Under the pieces are notes generated by a model. It was not told the origin of the DNA. It made no database searches and saw only the letters and a program-made list of their open reading frames with translations. Source: Puccinia triticina (Eukaryota; Basidiomycota; Pucciniomycetes; Pucciniales; Pucciniaceae). From it: a DNA stretch of 64,000 nt. The stretch spans positions 868,001 through 932,000 of the forward strand of contig NC_070573.1 of the NCBI RefSeq assembly GCF_026914185.1, written 5' to 3'. Shown here piece after piece: positions 61,641 to 64,000 of the stretch. Numbering within the stretch: position 1 is the stretch's first letter; the number at the start of each line of letters is the position of its first letter. The translations under genes and the position numbers were made by a program.

Positions 61641-62966
61641 GCCTCCATGTGGAAAAAGCTCAGCGTCAGCGAGGGAATTACATCTTCCCAATGCTATTTC
61701 TCTTGGTGATGTTCAACAATAAGAAGCTCTTTCGGTTATTTGCGGAAATGCAAGGGAAGACGTCAAGTCAGTGGAGATTCCTAATTTTGGGAAAGGAAGT
61801 GAGATTTCTAAACTATCAATTGCACCAAACAAATTGAATCGGCCACCGGGTATTGATTTGGGCATGATCTGATTTGCAATTTTCTATGGAATATGAGTCC
61901 CGGTTTAGATATTAGACAGATCCTGCTTTTGGAACAAGATCCTGAATTGAATCCATAGCTACATTATCTGAAATTGTATAAATGCTTGATTGTCATCTTG
62001 GATGAAAGATTGAGGATTGCATATGGTCAAGCGAACTGGGCTACAGTTATGCTAAAATCAATTGGCTCCGCAAATAAATTAGCGTAATGCTCTCCGCTAA
62101 TAACCCAAGCTGGTAGCGGTTGCGATAACTGAACAACTGTTTTGAGCGTAACAAAGCCCGCGGCACTGCCAAGCCGAAGGTGCAAGCGGGGCTTATGCCT
62201 AACAACAAGATTCTTGCGTGAGAGAATCTTGCATTTTGGCGTAGCATTTCTTTATTGTCAATTATAAAATCAGTAATCACTGTCCCACCACTCTTACTCT
62301 ATCCCAGCTGAGCGCTGGCATCTTGCGTACAATCCTACACCACGGAGCGCGCCCAACCGCGGCTTGACGTGGGTTCCGATGTGGAGACGACCCCTGCGAC
62401 CCCGCCCTCAACTTTGGGCGTGCCTCTGAGCGGGAGGTCACGGGACCCGCGGTCGGCACAACCCCTCACGTGGGCCCCACGTGCAGAGCCCGCGGTCGGA
62501 GAACTGCCCACGGTGGCTCGCCGTCGGGCTTTTGACCCACGTGGGGCTTCTGTCCGGCGACCGCCCAAAGCCGCACAGGATGGCAATCCCATCTGGACGC
62601 CGTGTAATGTCCGACATCACCGACAGCGGGGACCCGCCGTTGGGCCAACGGCAACGTGAGAAATGAGCCGTGTTTCTTTTATTTTATTCTCGGACAAAAA
62701 CAGCAGGTTTCTGCCAGAATAATCCGCCAGTTAGAAAAACCGGCGGAGTTTTTTTTGAGAGGAACCGATGGATTCAAGTTTTGAGTAAAATAAATCCAAA
62801 TCAATTGCCGGGTTTTTCTTAAAAAAAAGATACAATAGTGCAGAAGAAAATTGTCCAGACAGAGAAGGAATAGTTCGGAAGCAAACAACAGAAAAGAATA
62901 AGTAAAGAAATAAAAAAAATGGCTTTGCCAAGCGGAAGAGAAAATAAGGGGAAATGGGTTGAAAGA
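61641..62966. other. Intergenic region beyond F, no gene seen
   Basis: 61641-62330 is unremarkable AT-rich sequence. 62335-62660 is a GC-rich, CpG-rich island with several CACGTGGG/CCCACGTG inverted motifs; frames through it on both strands are composition effects. A small poly-A/poly-T rich stretch follows. Confidence 0.45.
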
Positions 62967-64000
62967 TCAGTGGAGAATTGCAGGGACAATCCCGGTGTCA
63001 ACAGAGGCCTGGACCTCTTCAATGGTAGGCACTGTGAACTCGGCCTTGTCCATTTGCTTGTAATACCGGTTGTGAGAGAATAGTTCGAAGTCTTTGTTCA
63101 AGACGATGACTGAATGGCTTTGGCAAAAAAGAAATAAAAAAATGTCAGTAAAGGGAGTAGAAGAATTAGTGGAATGATAAGGAGGAAATGCTCACTGTTC
63201 TTGGAATGCATATGATGAACCGCGTAGAATGCGCAATCGGTCATCAATGTCCAACCATTGTGAATCGTTCCTGCTTTTATGTGCCAAGAAATGCACCATG
63301 ACAAGTCAACAGTAGCAGATTTGGGCCCGCATTGCGTAGTTATCTTTCACTTGTTGCGTAATCTTGGCCTTTGTTAGCTTGTGTCCTTTTGGTGGGAGAT
63401 TCTTGTATATCTATGAAGAAATTAACATTATATTAGAAAAATATATATCTTTATTTGCCGATTCATGATTTACCTACTTTGGTTAGTAAGTCCTTGCGAT
63501 TAGGGATGGGACCATTAACCTTTATCTTCTTGGTCTCCTGTGTATTTAACAGAAGCTAGCAAAAGAAAACAGAAAGAGATCAGATCATTATGTTTGAAGG
63601 CAAAGCTTGTTGAGGACTCACCATATCACAAAGATAGCTTTGTCGATACTTTAAGAGATCAGCAATTAATCTACGATAATTGGCAAGTCCTTGCAAAGTC
63701 TCCATCACATCAGGTGGCGGTATGTGCTCTTGCTTCCACTTGTTGGGCTGTCTGTCAAGGGTATCCTAGAGGCATAAAATAGGACAAATTTATTTAGAAC
63801 TCATTGAAAAGAAAAAGGAATTCAAACTGACCAGCATTAAGAAGAACAAAGAATTTGGAATTGTCCCATTGCTGTGAGGATTATTAGAATATGCATCAAT
63901 GGTCGGCTTAAGCAAGATCAGCTGAGCAGTTTCTCTGACAAAGTCCTGGTTGAAGGTGTTGGATTGATATACGGGCCAAAGCAAGAATCAAGGGTTAGAT
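62967..64000 (-). pseudogene. Five-exon gene of unknown function with one internal TGA
   Basis: Exons on the minus strand: 64000-63832 (continues outside), 63765-63622, 63555-63478, 63410-63196 and 63117-62967. Donors are GTCAGT, GTGAGT, GTAGGT and GTGAGC, and acceptors are CTAG, CTAG, ATAG and AAAG. Exon phases fit throughout. The product contains DTLDRQPNKWKQEHIPPP, LQGLANYRRLIADLLKYRQ, NDSQWLDIDDRLRILRGSS and, at the end, DKAEFTVPTIEEVQASVDTG. TGA at 63306-63308, probably from CGA, breaks exon 4. I recall similar proteins as a repeated hypothetical family in rust fungi. Function is unknown and no catalytic motif is visible. Confidence 0.62.

Noticed and set aside
62047..62280. Possible inverted-terminal-repeat element near the AATCAATTGG and TCAATTATAAAATCAG segments
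   Set aside because: The candidate arms pair only weakly and no target duplication was found.
62369..62659. 96-codon frame in the GC-rich island
   Set aside because: All six frames are long here because stop codons are rare in GC-rich DNA; no homology is recognised.

Overview
The window is a stretch of highly repetitive, intron-using eukaryotic DNA, almost certainly fungal and most likely from a rust fungus (Pucciniales). Supports are the short GT-AG introns, a broken p67phox-like NoxR gene, a PIF1-type Helitron helicase, deeply nested Ty3/gypsy and Ty1/copia elements, and two hypothetical gene families that I recall (without a search) as repeated in rust genomes. The genus is not decided. 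About 85% of the window is transposable element; no intact housekeeping gene was found.

Layout. 1-1844: 3' end of a Helitron (PIF1 helicase, terminal hairpin, CTAG) inserted in a 173-bp tandem array (1845-2780). 3741-5246: an unknown gene broken by two stops. 6531-7084: short duplications, inverted repeats and a 68-nt palindrome. 7085-10143: A1, a gag-only LTR element. 10285-26931: A2, a gag-less pol element split by a 953-bp solo LTR (12537-13489) and by a complete Ty3-type element B (14232-25875). 26932-28005 and 33248-33322: pieces of a NoxR pseudogene, split by copia element G (28006-33247). 34040-61640: copia element F, which holds the small non-autonomous element E (34844-36960) and Ty3-type element D (39621-60102); D itself holds Ty3-type element C (40866-52742). 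62967-64000: a five-exon broken gene of unknown function.

The insertion history can be read base by base: every element has matching target-site duplications (4 bp for B, C and D; 5 bp for A1, A2, E, F and the solo LTR), and removing each insert rejoins the interrupted reading frame. LTR divergence agrees with the nesting (C inside D, B inside A2).

Four things stand out. (1) B and C each carry, between pol and the 3' LTR, an antisense five-exon gene. All introns are phase 0 and three exon borders are shared, and the gene has its own TATA-like box; it encodes related proteins of about 374 and 448 residues with no function I recognise. (2) D holds four near-copies of one 105-119 bp GTAAGT...AG intron, at the leader, between gag and pol (twice) and at the end of pol, like introner elements. 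(3) Next to its 5' LTR, D carries a complete tRNA-Tyr-like sequence with the CCA tail instead of a short primer-binding site. (4) The LTRs of A1 and A2 each contain a direct duplication whose copies end in CTAG and flank a GTAAGC, exactly the layout expected for an intron born by AGGT duplication.
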